Origin: Phycisphaerae bacterium
GTDB lineage: Bacteria > Planctomycetota > Phycisphaerae > Sedimentisphaerales > Anaerohalosphaeraceae
Direction of reading: 5' to 3'
Assembly: GCA_029858345.1 (NCBI GenBank)
Contig: JAOUFG010000008.1
Location: 1 to 45,131 of the forward strand
DNA length: 45,131 bases
A program made the translations under genes and the position numbers. Below are positions 42,446-45,131 of this stretch, in pieces (within the stretch, counting starts at the first letter, position 1; each line of letters opens with the position of its first letter). A model generated the notes under the pieces. That model was not told the origin of the DNA. It saw only the letters and a program-made list of their open reading frames with translations, and searched no databases.

Positions 42446-43831
42446 ATGAACCCCATCCGTGCGAATCAGGTTGCCCCAATCATCCAGGGCAGAATCTTTT
42501 CGGGAGAAGGCGAATCATCTTTGAACGGTGTCAGTATCGATTCGCGTACGGTTCAGGCCGGTCAGGCCTTCTTCGCGATTGCCGGCGAAAACTTTGACGG
42601 TCACGACTACGCCGCCGCTGCGATTGAAAAGGGGGCGTCCTGTATCGTTGTCGAGCGAGAAATTGACTTGCCTGCGGATTGTCCGGTTCCGGTGATCCAA
42701 GTGGACAACTGCATTACGGCCTTGGCCCGGTTTGCGGCTTGGTACCGTCAGCAGTTGGCAGCGAAAGTGATTGCCATTACCGGCTCGGTCGGCAAAACCA
42801 CCACTCGGAACATCCTCTATCAGATACTAAGTCGGTTTTTCAAATGCCGTCAAGCCCCCAAAAGTTTCAATAACCATATTGGTGTACCGTTGACACTATT
42901 GTCGGCTGAGAAGGAAGATGAGATCCTGTTTCTGGAACTGGGGAGCAACCATCCCGGCGAGATTCCGTATTTGGCACAGATCGCGAGTCCGGACATTGCC
43001 GTGATTACACATATAACCCATGCGCATTTGGAAGGATTTGGTACCATCGAGAACATTATCAAGGAGAAATCCTCGATTGCTCAGGGATTGTCCGCTGAGG
43101 GGATACTTATGATCAATGGGGATACCCCTGAATTGGTGGATCATGTCCGAACCACCTATGGTGTAGACATGATTACGGTTGGAACCAGCCGCCAGTGTGA
43201 TATTGTCGGCACAGATTTAAAAACATTTGGGCCTCATGGCTCTTTGGTCATAGAAGGCCGAACTGTCAGTGTTCCGCTGGCCGGAAAGGCCAATCTGCTG
43301 AATGTGCTGTTTGCATGGGGAGTGTGTCGTGAGTTCATTCCTCTGTCTGATTTTATTGAGGCGGTTGAGTTCCTTCAGCCCTATGAAAGAAGGTTGGTTC
43401 CGGTCAGTATAGGCCCTCTGGTGGTGTTAGATGACTGCTATAATGCTAATCCTGCCTCTATGGATAATGCCCTCTGTTGTCTCCGGTCAATAGCGAAAGA
43501 ATCCGGAAGGCGTTCTGTTTTCGTCGCCGGGTGCATGGCTGAACTCGGGCATGAATCTGTGCCGCTACATGAGAAACTCGGACGAAATGCCACTTGCCAG
43601 GAAGTTCAGGTATTGCTTTGTGCGGGTCCGTTTTCTAAACAGATTGTACAGGGGGCTCAAAAAACAGCTAAATACCCTTTAGAATCTCAGGCATTCGAAA
43701 ATACGGATCAATTATGTGATAATTTGCACAAATGGGTCCATCCTGACGATATAATATTGGTCAAGGGATCCCGATCTGCGAGTCTGGAAAAGGCGGTTCA
43801 GCGGCTTCGGGTGCTGTTTGGGAATCAGTAG
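42446..43831 (+). CDS. murF: UDP-MurNAc-tripeptide-D-Ala-D-Ala ligase
   Basis: A 461-residue cytoplasmic ligase that completes the pentapeptide with D-Ala-D-Ala. An N-terminal UDP-binding domain (SIDSRTVQAGQAFFAIAGEN) is followed by the ATP loop ITGSVGKTTTRNIL (Lys117), FLELGSNHPGEIPYLAQI and the C-terminal DDCYNANPASMDNAL and FVAGCMAELG. Normal length. It starts 22 bases after murE, and a weak AAGGA lies further upstream than usual, so translation may be coupled to murE. Confidence 0.94.
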   Translation: MNPIRANQVAPIIQGRIFSGEGESSLNGVSIDSRTVQAGQAFFAIAGENFDGHDYAAAAIEKGASCIVVEREIDLPADCPVPVIQVDNCITALARFAAWYRQQLAAKVIAITGSVGKTTTRNILYQILSRFFKCRQAPKSFNNHIGVPLTLLSAEKEDEILFLELGSNHPGEIPYLAQIASPDIAVITHITHAHLEGFGTIENIIKEKSSIAQGLSAEGILMINGDTPELVDHVRTTYGVDMITVGTSRQCDIVGTDLKTFGPHGSLVIEGRTVSVPLAGKANLLNVLFAWGVCREFIPLSDFIEAVEFLQPYERRLVPVSIGPLVVLDDCYNANPASMDNALCCLRSIAKESGRRSVFVAGCMAELGHESVPLHEKLGRNATCQEVQVLLCAGPFSKQIVQGAQKTAKYPLESQAFENTDQLCDNLHKWVHPDDIILVKGSRSASLEKAVQRLRVLFGNQ

Positions 43832-43859
43832 TATTTTTTTCGGATAATCGGAGTAAACG

Positions 43860-44999
43860 TTGATTTATCATTTGTTATGGTGGCTGCGGGATGTCTTTAC
43901 GCATAAAATCGGCTTATATGCGTATCAGGATGTTCTGTTTCGCGCCATATTGGCGGCATTGACGAGTTTGCTGATCGCCCTGTTTATGGCGCCGCGGATC
44001 ATTCGCTGGCTGATGCGGATGAAGATCGGCGACCGTCCCGAATTTCATCACGCCGCACTCAATGAACTGATGCGTGACCGGGCCAACACCCCGACGATGG
44101 GCGGCATTATCATCTTGTCGGCGGTTTTGGCCGGTACATTTCTATGGGCGCGTCTGGATAATCCGTTTATTCATAAAGCAATCTTTATCGTAATTTGGTT
44201 TGGCGGCATCGGTGCGGTGGATGATTGGCTCAAACTCACCAGTCAGAGCCGCCAGCGGAGTCGTGACGGCCTCAAGGCATGGGAAAAGCTGGTTTTTCAG
44301 TTCGGCGGGGCGGTTCTGGTGGGGATTTTTCTGTATTCGGATTTTCGCAATCTTGAAGATGCCCGGCGTTTATGGCTGCCGTTTTATAAAACCGGAATTC
44401 CGCTGGCGGGTTGGATGTTCGCGATTCTCTCGGTGCTTTACATCTCAGCTACCAGCAATGCGGTCAATCTGACGGACGGCATGGATGGGCTGGCTTCGGG
44501 TTGTCTCGGCATTGTTTCGACGGTTCTGGTGATCCTGTGTTATATTGCTTCAGAGTATATGTCCCGGTCGGTTCAGGTGACTTGGGCCAGCTATTTACTG
44601 CTGCCGCACGTTCCGCTGTCCGGTGAATTGTCGATTTTCTTTGCCTCGATCACGGGGGCGATTCTCGGCTTTTTGTGGTACAATTGTCATCCCGCTCAGG
44701 TGTTTATGGGGGATATCGGCTCGCTGCCGCTGGGTGCCGCGATGGGCTATGGCGCGATCGTGACCCGGAATGAAATACTCCTTTTTGTCATCGGGGGCGT
44801 TTTCATGATAGAATTGTTCAGTGTGGTTCTGCAGGTGGGGTATTTCAAATATAGCGGCGGAAAACGTATTTTTCGCTGTGCACCGATCCATCATCACTTT
44901 CACCTGTCGGGTTGGTCAGAACCACAGGTTGTGGTACGATTCTGGCTGCTTTCGATTGCCTTTGCGGTGATCGCTCTGGCAACGCTCAAACTGCGTTAA
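43860..44999 (+). CDS. mraY: Phospho-MurNAc-pentapeptide translocase
   Basis: A 379-residue integral membrane enzyme with about ten segments; it moves phospho-MurNAc-pentapeptide to undecaprenyl phosphate, giving lipid I. NTPTMGGIIILSAVLAG, WFGGIGAVDDWLKL, NAVNLTDGMDGLASG, NCHPAQVFMGDIGSLPLGA and CAPIHHHFHLSGW are the MraY signatures; the aspartates and the His triad are intact. The start is the TTG at 43860, since GGAG lies seven bases before it and the protein begins at the first membrane segment there. It is the last complete gene in the window. Confidence 0.95.
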   Translation: MIYHLLWWLRDVFTHKIGLYAYQDVLFRAILAALTSLLIALFMAPRIIRWLMRMKIGDRPEFHHAALNELMRDRANTPTMGGIIILSAVLAGTFLWARLDNPFIHKAIFIVIWFGGIGAVDDWLKLTSQSRQRSRDGLKAWEKLVFQFGGAVLVGIFLYSDFRNLEDARRLWLPFYKTGIPLAGWMFAILSVLYISATSNAVNLTDGMDGLASGCLGIVSTVLVILCYIASEYMSRSVQVTWASYLLLPHVPLSGELSIFFASITGAILGFLWYNCHPAQVFMGDIGSLPLGAAMGYGAIVTRNEILLFVIGGVFMIELFSVVLQVGYFKYSGGKRIFRCAPIHHHFHLSGWSEPQVVVRFWLLSIAFAVIALATLKLR

Positions 45000-45131
45000 T
45001 CACGATCCCGCACAGGTCTCTGTTATGAGGCCATCCGTCAAGTGGTAATTTGTTTTTTTGTTCTTTTACATTTTAGTTAGCTTTCGCACTTTTGAAAAGT
45101 ACAAAATCGGCTTTTACGGCACCAAAAAGGG

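Overview
The window looks like a chromosomal segment of a planctomycete, most likely of the class Phycisphaerae. Four things point there. One secreted protein ends in dockerin-like repeats (DINGDGIVNLVDF type). A short prepilin-like protein carries the C-terminal CDGHV motif common in planctomycetes. A secreted protein ends in a VDIRPGSQINPV-type domain that I associate with this phylum. A full peptidoglycan gene set is present, with a diaminopimelate-type MurE. The assignment is made from protein character only, without a database search. No rRNA, tRNA, insertion sequence or CRISPR array was recognised.

Region 1 (1-9504, minus strand) holds a block of polytopic GT-C type glycosyltransferases with an FAD-dependent oxidoreductase. 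One glycosyltransferase is split by a single-base frameshift. The block ends in a TMTC-like TPR membrane protein and a TadG-like pilus protein. Region 2 (9505-20443, plus strand) is a Tad/Flp tight-adherence pilus locus: Flp pilin, TadV prepilin peptidase, TadE, CpaB, CpaC secretin, CpaE, CpaF ATPase, TadB, TadC and two lipoproteins. Its intergenic spacers are filled with 7-nt tandem repeats and other short repeats, while most ribosome binding sites stay intact. Region 3 (20444-24402, minus strand) holds a very small beta-type carbonic anhydrase-like protein, an OFA-family MFS transporter and acetyl-CoA synthetase, each bounded by a clear terminator.

Region 4 (24403-29267, plus strand) is the most interesting part. 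A cobalamin riboswitch with a readable terminator/antiterminator switch precedes four closely spaced genes: a DUF4465-like secreted protein, a secreted protein with two dockerin-like repeats, a pseudopilin-like protein and a Dph6-like PP-loop ATPase. No TonB-dependent B12 receptor or ABC transporter is next to them. I read this as a candidate B12-responsive surface system that differs from the usual btu operons.

Region 5 (29268-36045) carries comF and lepA, both with promoters placed so that the mRNA would be nearly leaderless. A three-armed palindromic repeat separates lepA from a convergent histidine kinase pair (a CHASE4-like sensor kinase and a REC-kinase hybrid). An unknown single-pass membrane protein follows. 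Region 6 (36046-45131, plus strand) is pyrF-murD-menA-CPBP protease-ubiE-murE-murF-mraY, a dcw-type peptidoglycan cluster with two menaquinone genes inserted in it. The last 130 bases after mraY contain no recognisable gene; the cluster probably continues beyond the window.
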